Shown: one piece after another, positions 1 to 11,030 of the stretch
Numbering within the stretch: position 1 is the first letter of the stretch
Layout: each line of letters opens with the position of its first letter
Assembly: GCA_949130495.1 (NCBI GenBank)
Contig: OX422215.1
Location: 524,887,755-524,951,754, forward strand
Source of the DNA: Sambucus nigra
Taxonomy: Eukaryota; Streptophyta; Magnoliopsida; Dipsacales; Adoxaceae
DNA: 64,000 bases
Direction: 5' to 3'
The notes under the pieces: generated by a model
What the model saw: the letters and a program-made list of their open reading frames with translations, nothing else
Told to the model about the DNA's origin: nothing
Database searches by the model: none
Made by a program: the position numbers and the translations under genes

Positions 1-528
1 AAAGGTAGGTGAGAGAGAGAGAATGTGGGTTCGGGTTGAATTCTGTTAGTTTTTTCTTTTCTTTTCTTTTCTTTTATTTCCTGCAAAGTTTGATGTAACA
101 CAGAAGAATATATATATATATATATATATGTAATGCAAATGGAGTTTTTATTATCTTTTGTTAATGATGAATGAATGAATGCATACACATGCACTTTTTA
201 CTTTGCTGCTGAGACCGTAAAAGAGATATTTTTGGGATTTTGAGGAAAGTTTTACGAAATTATATAGGGGTGGGAGGATTTTTGAAATTCTGTTGAGAAT
301 ATCAATTTATTTTTATTGGGCTTCTGATTTTGATAAAAAAAGTAAAAGGAAAATTTCCAAAAATGGGGGGTTCCCGATCGGCAAGACCCTTGTCCTACCT
401 ATCGGCAGTCAAGTCCAGTCCCATCAATTCAAAGCTTTTATTTGTGCCATCTTCAGCCTTTTGTAACTTGTGGGGTAGGATTCCCTCCAATTTCTGTAGA
501 GGTTGCGTCTCTTGTGAGGGTTCTCAAG
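1..528. other. Left-edge non-coding DNA of element A
   Basis: I see no gene here. There is a short GA run near the left edge, TTTTC runs around 52-76 and a TA microsatellite around 109-129. The stretch lies upstream of the TATA box of the antisense accessory gene and, by position, should be the 3' non-coding part of element A. A's 3' LTR is not visible and should lie left of the window. Confidence 0.5.
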
Positions 529-538
529 TATAAAAAGG
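529..538 (+). promoter_or_regulatory. TATA box of antisense DUF7745 gene
   Basis: TATAAAAAGG lies 61 bp upstream of the ATG at 599. Spacing and strand fit a plant promoter for the antisense gene. The transcription start is inferred. Confidence 0.5.
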
Positions 539-598
539 GGAAGGGTGGAGTGTTTCCATCACACCTTCACTTGTCTACTATTTCTTAGTCTCTGTAAG

Positions 599-1873
599 AT
601 GGCTCTCCCTGGTAGCATTTAGTTTGCTAACTATCTTGAAGCCTTGGAAGCTATGTGCTCTTATAACGTCGACTACGATGCTTTCAACATGCGTAAATTC
701 TCTTTGTGGCGCAATCGGTCCATTGAGTGGAACCTACTGATGGTGGTGATACAATTTTGGTACCCCGAAGACCATGTATTCCGTTTTGGGTTGGATGAAG
801 TTTGTCCTACCTACGAGGATTTTTCTACCATGCTGGGGGTAAATCCCAGTGTAGCTGCGGTTTTACCCAAATTTTCCAATTCTCCCAGGGATTTGCTGGT
901 TGGGCTTCTTCGCATTTCGCCTTCGACGACTAGATCACTGGTTATGGGAGGAATTATCTCCCTCCCGGCGTTGTTGCAGTTCGTACGTCTGCGGGAAGTA
1001 GGCGATGCTGGTTATGCTGGAGCCGTTGCTCTGGGCTTAGTATCAAAATTGTTGTTAGTGACTGGGGAACTGTGGGTGGATTCGCAACTTGCAGCCATTA
1101 CTTCATGGATGTCGTACCGTCGTAATCCTGCGGTGATGATACTGGATGAGACCTTGAATGGTTTGGATGCCTGGTGAGAAGGTCGTTCTAACTTCCTGCG
1201 GGGTAGCCCCGTGATGCTGTTCATGTGGTTGTCTAAAAGACTCTGCCTAGTGACTCTTTCAGCATATCCTTTGTCGGCTATACCCAACTTCTTTTCACTC
1301 CACTTCTTCAGCGTTGGCCTGGATATTGAGAGCTGACAGAATTGTCTTGTGGAGCATGGGGATTGGAATCTGTACTGGTCAGTGCCTTGGTGGGGACAGT
1401 TGCTGCCTGTTCTAGAGATAGGAGAATACCCGTATGTGTGTTTGGTTGGTCTCAGCCAAACCTCTTTCTATTTCCCTTGGCGACTTCTGCGCCAATTTGG
1501 CTAGGCACATGTCGTGCCACCTCAGACACTAAATTTATTTCTGGTATAGGATTTGATCGAGCATCTGCGCATGCGGCTTGGCTCCATGTGGGAGAATCGA
1601 CGTCCGTCGACCCGTCCTTCTCAGTCGGTTGGGAGAGTTTGGCATATCCCTGGGGATTATATGAAGTGGTTGTGAAGGAGAGTAGTTAGCAAGATGTTGG
1701 CAGTGGACACTGGACAAAGGTGGTTTGTTTCTTTTGACACCATGGAATGAGGTGTTGTGGTCTTTTCGAAGCTGGTTCGAGCTTATCGGTCCATGGAGTG
1801 TCTGCGATACTCTATTCAGGCAGGGGAAACTTGGGGACCCCAGGATATAGATGATGATGATGATGGAGCGTGA
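599..1873 (+). pseudogene. DUF7745-like (plant mobile-domain type) antisense gene of element A
   Basis: One frame of 425 codons runs from ATG 599 to TGA 1871-1873, with several internal stops: TAG at 620-622, TGA at 1175-1177, and others beyond. The product resembles DUF7745/plant-mobile-domain proteins. The N-terminal part has the W-x-L-L...QFW.P pattern, PT-EDF and LGV. The C-terminal part, after the 1177 stop, has the WS-PWW segment and FPWRLLRQFG. This family is common in large plant Ty3 elements, but its function is unknown. The gene points against gag-pol and converges on the integrase end at 2370, so it matches the antisense ORF position of Tat-lineage elements. It is broken here. The family call rests on recalled motif similarity, not a search. 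Confidence 0.65.
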
Positions 1874-2369
1874 TCCTCTGGTAGCTGTGGGTAGGATGGT
1901 TTACTTTGTAATGGGGAATAAATGTGGGGATTTTATTTTGGCTTTTTTAGGAAGGTGGGGGGAAGGGAGTTATCCGTTCCTTTATGTGATCTGTACCGTA
2001 ATTTCATACTAGTGAAATAAACAAGTTTCTGATCATCCAGCTGTGCCTTTTGATGAATTTTGTATTGTTTGAATTATCTATACCGATCACTAAGGTATAC
2101 ATAATCCTTTTGTTCAAATACATGTTGGAATTGACTGTTGTTCTCGGAGATAAGAAAAGAATAGTATTTTGTGAAAAAGAAAGGGTCGTGCTCATGTAAG
2201 GCGTATGAGCTACCTACGTACCTCTGTTTTTTTTTAAAAGTTTTAATTTTGTTTGAAAATGTTTTTTCGCATAGGATCAGGCCCACGTAGTTCTGGTTAA
2301 GGGGAAATGAAGAGTTTTTTTTAGAATAGAAGGGAGATGAGAAGAGTCATAGCGCGCCGAGATTTTGGA
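1874..2369. other. Gap between converging pol and antisense gene of element A
   Basis: About 500 bp separate the stop of the plus-strand DUF7745 gene from the stop of minus-strand pol. No gene is visible, and there is no tandem array, unlike the same position in B1 and B2. It presumably holds both 3' UTRs. Confidence 0.5.
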
Positions 2370-2634
2370 CTAGGGGTAGAACTTCTTGAGATAGTCTAGG
2401 TTGACTAGACGAGCCATCTTTTCCCCATCTAATTCAGTGAGCATGGCATCACCACCGGACAAGATCTTTTTGACAATGTAGGGGCCGCTCCAATTGGGTT
2501 TGAATTTCTCTCTGGGTCCCAGATGGGTTCTATGATTTCTTTGATGGATAGGTCCCCTCCTCGGACACTGAAGTCCTTGACTATTTTGTTGAATGATTAC
2601 GCTATTCGATGATGGTAGCCTTGTATGTGGTATA
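2370..2634 (-). pseudogene. Element A integrase C-terminal end (pol 3' end)
   Basis: The minus strand reads a basic integrase tail ending in Y-L-K-K-F-Y-P and a TAG at 2370-2372. Upstream are G-P-Y-I-V-K-K-I and LDGEKM-RLVNLD, the usual SH3-like C-terminal pattern of Gypsy integrases. An in-frame TAA lies near 2599. The segment is cut off from the integrase core by the solo LTR at 2635-4637. Reading across the LTR, with one GTATA removed, keeps the frame, so this is the displaced end of the same gene. Confidence 0.75.
2630..2634. repeat. Target-site duplication GTATA (left)
   Basis: GTATA lies directly before the TG of the solo LTR and is repeated at 4638-4642 directly after its CA. Confidence 0.85.
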
Positions 2635-4637
2635 TGAAGCCCTTATACCTTTGACTCACTTGAGTCTATATTGTATAAGTGCTCATCTAGTTTGGAAATT
2701 GTGACAAAATTATGTCCATCCTAGAAACCAAAGAGCCTCAGAAGTTGGATTGCCTATTCATCTCTATTACTTGTAGTGATCAAGAGACTATTGCCAACTC
2801 TCACACACAGTAGAATTCATTCATACATGTCATACTGCATAATAATGTGTGTACATATGTTGAGTGTGTTTAAATCCCCAACTTCGATTTTTAATAATTT
2901 TTTGGGATTTTTTAAACAATTTTTAAACCATGTTTTATTAATTAAAACTTGATTTATAAGTTTTTGGGGTCAAACTCTAAATATACTTTGTTGTGTATTA
3001 TGGCCTAATGTTACCTTGGGTAGAAACCGAAAGCGGCATAAACATGAGGGTATGGTTTTAATTATTTTAGACGCGCGTTTCAGATCCTGTATTTGCCCTA
3101 CATCTGTCTACCTCTGATTGGTTGGAAATGTGTTTCTTTACTGAGATAACAACACGTGTGTTATCAACCCTTGGATCATTTGTTGTCAATGGTCTGCATG
3201 TCGTCTTGATGAATCCCTGTGTAACCTTCTAAACCAATCAGCTTTCGTTTAAACCACCGCCTTGTTTGAGCCCTTAGATTCAAGTCAATTTAAATTGACT
3301 TAATCCTGACCCTTGTTGTTGAACCAACATCTCGAACCTTCTCCTCTCACTATAAAAAGGCCTCTATTCTCTGACTTCGAGGACTTTTGCCATTTCATTA
3401 TTTCTGAGAGAAGAGAGAGTAGAGAGAGAAGAGAGAAGAGAGAAACCCGAGAGAGAAAGAAAGTTAGAAACCCTAACTTCATTCGTCTAAATCCTCTTCA
3501 AACCTAACCCAAACACCTCTTTAAAACACCATATCCAAAAACACTACCCTGAGTGTTCTTGAGTGTTTGAGAGTTTGAGTTGAGTTATTTTTGTTGCTGT
3601 AACCTTGTGTTCGTGAGATCTTGTTTCCAACTTAGACTTTTACTTAGATCTAGTTTCTGGTTTCATAGAAATCTCAGATCTGAGTTATTCATGTTACATT
3701 ACACTTAGTTTCATTCTTTATTTCTCATCTTGAGCAATATATTGTTGATTATTTTCTCTAAAACATTTTCTTACTTTCAAATCAACAATAAATGCTTTCT
3801 GTTTCTTGTTCTTGTGAAACTAAACCTTTGACCTAGTTTGGAATCTCACTTGGAGGTTTTCAATCTCGAAAATCTTTTCAAAAACTAAGATTGATTAAGA
3901 TCTTGGCTGATTTCTAAGCAAGATATCCGTGGATTCTGGGATTAATTGAAAGGTCAAATAAGGTTCAATGTTTTGTAAGAAGAAAGAAAAGAAAAGATCA
4001 CAGCATATAGTGTAACTGTAATTTGTTAGGACTGTTTGTACTTAATAAGTGTGTGTGTGTGTGTGCATGCATGTGTTAGAAAGCACCTCTACAAACACTT
4101 ACACCCTACAACACGAAAAGTGTTGGTAATAAGATCTTGTGAACATAAGTCGACGTAAAGTGCTGGAACAAATAAGAAGTTGACAAACTGAGAGAACTAC
4201 ATCTACAATCAGAACTGCAGAGAAGTTATAAGGACACCAGAGGGTACATTCCTAAACATATATAGGTCTGAGTTGTTTGCATGTTAGTTATATAGTTTGT
4301 AACTCATAAATTTGTTTTAGTGGATTTTTCATTTTACTCCGTAGAGGGAGTCGTGGATGTTTCCTCAATTGGTGAGGTTTTACCCCGTAAAAAATTATGA
4401 ACAGAATCTTTCTACATTTTCTCATCTCATTCTTGGTTGTGTTGTGTTTAAAACTTGTTTAAACTATCTTTTAAACTTTTTGCCCAAATCTTGAATTTGA
4501 TCTCGTACATACTGTTTTATTAAACACTTCTTGTGATTAATCTTTTTTGATTTAAGAAAAGAGTTTCTTTAAAAAACAACTCGGAGTTACTTAAATAGTT
4601 TATTTTCAATAAACGGCTTTAGTAACGCATTTTTTCA
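2635..4637 (+). mobile_element. Solo LTR, probably Ty1/Copia type
   Basis: This 2,003-bp block starts TGAAGCCC and ends TTTTTTCA, with TGAA/TTCA termini and GTATA on both sides. It contains a TATA box (3351), a CT/GA-rich leader, a GT microsatellite near 4050-4066 and a GAGGTTTTACCCCGTAAA segment late in the element. That last segment resembles the late LTR region of some plant Copia elements. It has no coding region, primer site or second LTR, so it is best read as a solo LTR left by LTR-LTR recombination. It interrupts the integrase of element A. The 64-aa reading frames near 3300-3507 are repeats of the GA-rich leader and not genes. The strand is inferred from the TATA box; superfamily is less certain than the boundaries. 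Confidence 0.85.
3351..3360 (+). promoter_or_regulatory. TATA box of solo LTR
   Basis: TATAAAAAGG is followed by a GA-rich leader, as expected for an LTR promoter reading rightwards. Confidence 0.5.
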
Positions 4638-4642
4638 GTATA
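4638..4642. repeat. Target-site duplication GTATA (right)
   Basis: Second copy of the 5-bp duplication flanking the solo LTR. Confidence 0.85.
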
Positions 4643-5741
4643 AAGCTTTTTATCTCCTTTCGTCTAGGAGGGTCAGCTCGTCAAGACGGCTTTGGCACCA
4701 GTCTTCTTCGCTGACCTTGCTTTCAAGCATGACGCGCAACGAGGGTATTTCTAGCTACACTGGTAGGACTGATTCCATGTTGTAGACTAGAGAGTAATGG
4801 GTAGCTCCAGTAGAGGTTCGAATTGAGGTTCGATAGCCCCAAATGGCGTACGAGATCCAGTCAGCCCAATCCCGACAGCTTTCGATCATCTTGCTGATGA
4901 TGGCTTTGAGGTTCTTATTGGCGGCTTCAACTGCATCGTTGGTTTGAGGTCAGTAGGGAGAATATTTGTGTCTCTGAATCCCATACTCGTTGACCACATC
5001 TGTGACTTATGCCTCGGCATGTAACTCGTTATCTGAAACTTGCTCGTGCGGGACCCCATATCGACAGATGATGTTTTTTTTTGATAAATTTGCCATTTTC
5101 TTAGCATTTAGCACTGCGTATGACTCTGCTTCGACCCATTTGGTGAAGTAATCAATGGTAACTAGGATGAACTCATGCCCATTGGAGTCCTTCGTTGTAA
5201 CCTTCCCTATGATGTCGATGCCCCCGGTGGAGAACAGCCAGGGAGAGGTCATGTTGTATAATTCACGCGGAGGAAGATGCTGAAGGTTGGAGAATTGTTG
5301 GCATTTGAGGCATTTTTGAACATAGGTGGTGTAATCCTGGGTCATGGTGGTCTACTAGTTGCCCTGTCGAATGATCTTCTTGGCAAGCATGTGACCGTTC
5401 ATGTGGGGTCCACATTCACCACTGTGGATCTTCTACATTATCTTTTTAATGTCATCCCCTGCGATGCAGTGCAGATGAGTTCCATCGAAGTTTTTTTTTA
5501 ACAGTGCTTTGTGACAGATGATGTACTGGGTAGCCAGTCTTCGAAAGGTTGCTCGATCTTTCTTGTTGGAACCCTCGGGATACCTACCATGCTTGAGGAA
5601 GTGCCAGATATCATAGTACCAATACTTAGCTATCTCGAGATCTTCTGTGGTAACGAGCTCAATGTGGTAGCAGTGGGTTGGTTTGTCTTGATTTTGAATA
5701 AGGAAGGGGGTCATTGTGATTCCTTCGGGCATGTCGAACAT
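4643..5741 (-). pseudogene. Element A integrase, zinc-binding and catalytic core
   Basis: Reading leftwards, the zinc-binding region shows H-S-G-E-C-G-P-H-M-N-G-H and then C-L-K-C-Q. The core has G-G-I-D-I-I-G with the first acidic residue, T-I-D-Y-F-T-K-W-V-E-A, I-C-R-Y-G-V-P, V-S-D-N with the second acidic residue, and N-D-A-V-E-A-A-N-K-N with the Glu. All three acidic positions are therefore visible, but the gene is broken by a stop near 5430, two more near 5353, and a frameshift near 5010. Downstream, L-L-D-E-R-R marks the join to the C-terminal piece beyond the solo LTR. The enzyme would insert the cDNA into host DNA; this copy cannot. Confidence 0.82.
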
Positions 5742-5816
5742 GGAGGCCAGGGTAGAAAGGGCATCGGCTAGGTTATTCTTTGACCATGGTAGGCAATGGG
5801 AGGTGATATCTTGGAA

Positions 5817-6110
5817 TTAGTAGGCCAATTCGTCTAAGTGGGCATGTAAGGGTTGGAGTTTCTCATCCTTGACCTTCCACTTTCTGAGAACTTGACCGAT
5901 GATGAGGGCGAAATCCCCGTATACATCTAGGCATTGAAAATCTTTCTCGAGAGCAACCTTGAGGCCTACCGTGCATACCTCGTATTCAGCCATGTTATTA
6001 GTGCATAGGAAATCCAACTTGATGGCGATAGGAGTGTGAGAATCATCTGGGGCGATCAGAAGTATCCCAATGCCATATCCCTTCTTGTTGGCAGCGCCGT
6101 TAAAGAACAT
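5817..6110 (-). pseudogene. Element A second (archaeal-type) RNase H domain
   Basis: About 98 codons read F-F-N-G-A-A-N-K-K-G-Y-G-I-G, T-N-N-M-A-E-Y-E, V-Y-G-D and W-K-V-K-D-E. This is the extra RNase H domain found between the usual RNase H and integrase in Tat-lineage Gypsy elements. The first acidic residue, normally F-D-G-A, is Asn here, a likely GAT-to-AAT change, so the catalytic site appears lost. The domain ends at a stop before the integrase region. Confidence 0.8.
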
Positions 6111-6116
6111 TTGCCA

Positions 6117-6961
6117 TCAAAGGTAGTCTTGAGCAGTACAGAGAATGTTTTCATCTGGGAATTTAGAGATCCAGACATCATCTTCTTTTACGGGGTAATC
6201 AGCCAGGTAATCATAGATGGCTCTTCCTTTCATGGATTTCTGCGTGACGTACACGATATCGAACTCGATTAGGAGCATCAACCATTGGGCCATTCGGCTG
6301 GACAAGGCGGGTTTCTCAAGCAGGTATTTGATGTGGTCCATTCGGGATACAAGTTTGATGGGGAAGGCGAACATATAGTGCCGCAGCTTTTGGGTGACCC
6401 AGACAAGTGCGACACACGCCTTTTCCAAAGTAGTGTAGTTAACCTCACACCCGGCCAATTTGCGACTGGCATAATAGATGGCTCTTTCTTTACGAGAATC
6501 TTCAAGGTATTGGGCTAGCAAAGCCCCAACTGCGGTGTCGGTTATGGTTAAGTATAGGAGCAATGGGAGACCAAGTTGTGGTGGTATGAGTACCGGGGTT
6601 TGGGTCAGATATTATTTGATTCGGTCAAAATCTTCTTGGCAGGCCTCGTTCCAAACTTTAGTTGAATCCTTTTGGAGGATTTTGAAGATAGGTTCGCAGA
6701 TGGATGTTAGCTGGATAATGAACCGACTGATGTATTACAATTTCCCAAGGAAGCCTCGAACTTCTTTCTCTGTTTGGGGATGTGGTATCTCAAGTATGGC
6801 TTTCAGCTTGGCAGGATCTGCTTTTATCCCCTTCTCACTGACCATGAATCCCAAGAGTTTTCCTTTTGTAACGCCGAAGATGCATTTATGTGGATTGAGT
6901 CTCATCTGATACTGCCACAATCGTTCAAAGAACTTTCTGAGAGGGGAACATGACCCTCTAT
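6117..6961 (-). pseudogene. Element A reverse transcriptase thumb and RNase H
   Basis: Just left of the CACTA insertion the minus strand continues RT with R-L-N-P-H-K-C-I-F-G-V, L-G-F-M-V-S-E-K-G-I and R-G-F-L-G-K-L. RNase H follows: L-Y-L-T-I-T-D-T-A-V-G-A-L-L, then Y-Y-A-S-R-K-L and Y-T-T-L-E-K-A. Frames break near 6735 and 6563. The palm domain lies on the other side of the CACTA element (18875 onward), and frame and homology join once one AGT is removed. Confidence 0.85.
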
Positions 6962-6964
6962 AGT
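6962..6964. repeat. Target-site duplication AGT (left) of CACTA element
   Basis: AGT precedes the CACTA terminus and is repeated at 18875-18877. A 3-bp duplication is the rule for CACTA elements. Confidence 0.85.
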
Positions 6965-6978
6965 CACTACACCAAAAA
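6965..6978 (+). repeat. CACTA terminal inverted repeat, left
   Basis: CACTACACCAAAAA, a perfect 14-bp inverse of 18861-18874. Confidence 0.95.
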
Positions 6979-6987
6979 CAGGATTCT

Positions 6988-7560
6988 GGCACGGTTTAAA
7001 ACTGTGCCAGATCAAATCTGGCACGGTTTTGAACTGTGCCAGAATCAGGTGTTCCAAAATGTGAATTTTTTTTCTGGCACGGCTCAAAAGTGTGCCAGAA
7101 TCAGCCAAACTGGAACACTTCTGGCACACTTTTAAACCGTGCCAGAATTTGATATTTCTGGCACTCTTTTGGCACAGTTTTTAACTGTGCCAGATTCAGC
7201 CAAACAGGAACACTTCTGGCACACTTTTAAACCGTGCCAGAATTTGATATTTCTGGCACAGTTTTTAACTGTGCCAGATTCAACAAAATAGGAACACTTC
7301 TGCCACATTTTTAAACCGTGCCAGAATTTGATATTTTTGGCACACTTTTGGCACAGTTTTTAACTGTGCCAGATTCAGCAAAATAGGAACACTTCTGGCA
7401 CACTTCAAAACCGTGCCAGAATTTGATATTTCTGGCACACTTTTGGCACAGTTTTTAACTGTGCCAGATTCAGCATAGTTTAAAAAAAATTAGCATAGTT
7501 TAAAATCGTGCCAAAATATGATACACTTTTGCCACGGTTTTGAACTGCGCCAATTTTTTA
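6988..7560. repeat. Left subterminal repeats of CACTA element
   Basis: About eleven imperfect 21-bp palindromes of the form GGCAC-N11-GTGCC, with A/T-rich centres such as AGTTTTTAACT, are joined by CAGAATTTGATATTTCTG-type linkers. The same palindrome occurs inside the right end. In En/Spm elements, subterminal repeats are bound by TNPA to bring the ends together, so this is the likely role. Binding is inferred. Confidence 0.85.
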
Positions 7561-8042
7561 ATTTAAAAAAAATATTTGAAAGCACAAAATTCACAAATTA
7601 ATAATATTGCGTGTTATTAATAAACTAATGTACATACAAACTTCAAAATATTACAAGTCTTTAACTGCTCACAGGCCCAAAAAAAATTGGGCAGAGTTTC
7701 CTCTTTTTTCTGGACATTGCAAAACCTGTTAATACAAAACCTGCCTAACATAAATCACGCACGGCCACAAAATATAACAATTAACTTACAAAATCCCTCA
7801 TGGGCATAAAAGTCAATAATAAAATAACAAAAGACCGTACGGTCATGACACAAAAAAATGGATTCACTAATAAACCCCTTGTTGTAAACCATTGAGTTCT
7901 TTGTGTGTTCCACGCGAATAAAAGCCAACGATAAACTGTTATCCTGCAAAAAAAATAGAATACAAAAAAGATACGATATTAGTAACCCAATAATTTACAA
8001 AAAAAAAATACTCAAAACAAAAAAATTACATATATGAATGGA
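7561..8042. other. AT-rich spacer in CACTA element
   Basis: No gene or strong repeat is seen. The stretch links the subterminal repeats to the long tandem array. Confidence 0.5.
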
Positions 8043-11030
8043 AATTATCATCATACTCACAAACCGGGACACCCGGGACTATGCGGTCAGTTCCTAAAAG
8101 TTACATTGGTCCCGTGCGAGGTGTTCGTGCCTCCTACGGGGTCGTTTGGGGGTTGGTTTGGGTTTTCACCCATTAACGGCATGTTTTTAAGTTTAAGTGT
8201 TGATTTTTGCAAATTATCATCCTATTCACAAACCGGGAGATCCGGGACTACGCGGTCAGTTCCTACAAGTTACATTGGTCCCGTGCGAGGTGTTCGTGCC
8301 CCCTACGGGGTCGTTTGGGTTTTCACCCTTTGACGGCTTGTTTTAAAGTTTAAGTGCTGATTTTTACAAATTATCATCATACTCTCAAACCGAGAGACCC
8401 GGGACTACGCGATCAGTTCCTACAAGTTACATTGGTCCTGTACGAGGTGTTCGTGCCTCTTACGGGGTCGTTTGGGGGTTGGTTTGTGTTTTCAACCTTT
8501 GACGGCTTGTTTTTAAGTCTAAGCGTGATTTTTGCAAATTATCGTCATATTCTCAATCCGGGAGACCCGGGACTACGCGATGAGTTTCTACAAGTTACAT
8601 TGGTTCCGTGCGAGGTGTCCGTGCCTCTTACGGGGTCATTTGGGGGATGGTTTAGGTCTTCACCCTTTAACGGCTTGTTTTTAAGTTTAAGTGCTGATTT
8701 TTGCAAATTATCGTCATACTCTCAAACCAGGAGACTCAGGACTACGCGGTTAGCTCCTACAAGTTACATTGGTCCCGTACGAGGTGTTCGTGCCCCCTAC
8801 GGGGTCTTTGGGGGGTGGTTTGGGTTTTCACCCTTTAACGGCTTGTTTATAAGTTTAAGTGCTGATTTTTGCAAATTATCATCATACTCTCAAATCGGGA
8901 GACCCGGGACTACGCGGTCAGTTCCTACAAGTTACATTGGTCCCGTGCGAGGTGCTCGTGCCTCTTACGAGGTCGTTTGGGTTTTCACCCTTTGACGGCT
9001 TGTTTTTAAGTTTAAGTGATGATTTTTGCAAATTATCATCATACTCTCAAACTGGGAGACCCGGGACTACGCGATCAGTTCCTACAAGTTACATTGGTCC
9101 CGTGCGAGGTGTTCGTGCCTCCTACGGGGTCGTTTGGGGGTTAGTTTGGGTTTTCACCCTTTGACGGCTTGTTTTTAAGTTTAAGTACTGATTTTTGCAA
9201 ATTATCGTCATACCCTCAAACCGGGAGACCCGGGACTACGCGGTCAGTTGGTACAAGTTACATTGGTCCCGTGCGAGGTGTTCGTGCCCCCTACGGGATC
9301 GTTTGGGTTTTCACCCTTTAACGGCTTCTTTTTAAGTTTAAGTGCTGATTTTTGCAAATTATCGTCATACTCTCAAACCGGGAGACCGGGGACTACGCGG
9401 TCAGTTCCTATAAGTTACATTGGTCCCGTGCGAGGTGTTCATGCCCCCTACGGGGTCGTTTGGGGGGTGGTTTCGATTTTCACCCTTTAACGGCTTGTTT
9501 TTATGTTTAAGTGCTGATTTTTGCAAATTATCGTCATACTCTCAAACTGGGAGACCCGGGACTACGCGATCAGTTCCGACAAGTTACATTGGTCCCGTGC
9601 GAGGTGCTAGTGCCTCCTACGGGGTCGTTTGGGGGTTAGTTTGAGTTTTCACCCTTTGACGGCATGTTTTTAAGTTTAAGTGCTGATTTTTACAAATTAT
9701 CGTCATACTCTCAAATCGGGAGACCCGGGACTACGCGGTCAGTTCCTACAAGTTACATTGGTCCCGTGCGAGGTGTTCGTGCCTCCTACGGGGTCGTTTG
9801 GGGGTTGGTTTGGGTTTTCACCCTTTGACGGCTTGTTTTTGAGTCTAAGTATGATTTTTGCAAATTATCATCATATTCACAAACTGGGAGACCCGGGACT
9901 ATGCGGTCAGTTCCTATAAGTTACATTGGTCCCGTGCGAGGTGTTCGTGCCCCCTACGGGGTCGTTTGGGTGGTGGTTTGGGTTTTCACCCTTTAACGGC
10001 TTGTTTTTAAGTTTAAGTGCTGATTTTTGCAGATTATCTTCATACTCTCAAACCAGGAGACCCGAGACTACACTGTCAGTTCCTACACATTTCAATGGTC
10101 CCGTGCGAGGTGTTCGTGCCCCCTACGGGGTCGTTTGGGGGGTGGTTTGGGTTTTCAACCTTTGACGGCTTGTTTTTAAGTCTAAGTATGATTTTTGCAA
10201 ATTATCATCATATTAAAAAACCGGGAGACCCGGGACTAAGCGGTCAGTTCCTACAAGTTACATTGGTCCCGTGCGAGGTGTTCGTGCCCCCTACGAGGTC
10301 GTTTGGGTTTCTCCCTTTAACGGCTTGTTTTTAAGTTTAAGTGCTGATTTTTGTAAATTATCGTCATACTCTCAAACCGAGAGACCCGGGACTACGCGAT
10401 CAGTTCCTACAAGTTACATTGGTCCCGTGCGAGGTGTTCGTGCCCCCTACGGGGTGGTTTGGGTTTTCACCCTTTAACGGCTTGTTTTTAAGTTTAAGTG
10501 CTGATTTTTGTAAATTATCTTCATACTCTCAAATCGGGAGACCCGGGACTACGCGGTCAGTTCCTACAAGTTACATTGGTCCCGTGCGAGGTGTTCGTGC
10601 CTCCTACGGGGTCGTTTGGGGGTTGGTTTGAGTTTTGACCATTTGACGACATGTTTTTAAGTTTAAGTGTTGATTTTTGCAAATTATCGTCATACTCTCA
10701 AATCGGGAGATCCGGGACTACGCGGTCAATTCCTACAAGTTACATTGGTCCCGTGCGAGGTGTTCGTGCCCCCTACGGGGTCGTTTGGGGGGTGGTTTGG
10801 GTTTTCACCCTTTGACGGCCTAAGTATGATTTTTGTAAATTATCATCATATTCACAAACCGGGAGACCCGAGACTACGCGGTCAGTTCCTACAAGTTACA
10901 TTGGTCCCGTGCGAGGTGTTCATGCCCCCTACGGGGTCGTTTGGGGGTTGGTTTGAGTTTTCACCCTTTGACGGCATGTTTTTAAGTTTCTGAATGCTTT
11001 ATTTTTGCAAATTATCGTCATACTCTCAAA
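8043..11030. repeat. 18-copy tandem array, units of about 157 or 169 bp
   Basis: The landmark TTACATTGGT, or a variant, recurs at 8101, 8270, 8427, 8595, 8764, 8932, 9089, 9258, 9415, 9584, 9753, 9921, about 10090, 10258, 10414, 10571, 10740 and 10896. Spacings fall into two classes, 156-157 and 168-169 bp. Most short units lack a 12-bp GGGTTGGTTT-type stretch after GTCGTTT; the one measured from 10740 instead lacks TTGTTTTTAAGT. Each unit carries CGGGAGACCCGGGACTACGC and GTGCGAGGTGTTCGTGCC. The many open frames on the plus strand are by-products of the repeat: the unit is not a multiple of three and the frames keep shifting. The array lies downstream of both transposase genes. Confidence 0.92.

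Noticed and set aside
3300..3507. Ser/Leu-rich and Arg/Glu-rich small frames on opposite strands
   Set aside because: Both are translations of the GA-rich leader of the solo LTR.
8034..10993. Ten or more overlapping plus-strand open frames with similar sequences, looking like a repetitive protein
   Set aside because: They follow the tandem DNA repeat. The unit is 156-169 bp and mostly not a multiple of three, so each frame drifts and ends. There is no start context and no homology.
8043..11030. Regular array resembling a CRISPR
   Set aside because: Whole units are repeated with no unique spacers, units are far too long, and it lies inside a plant transposon.
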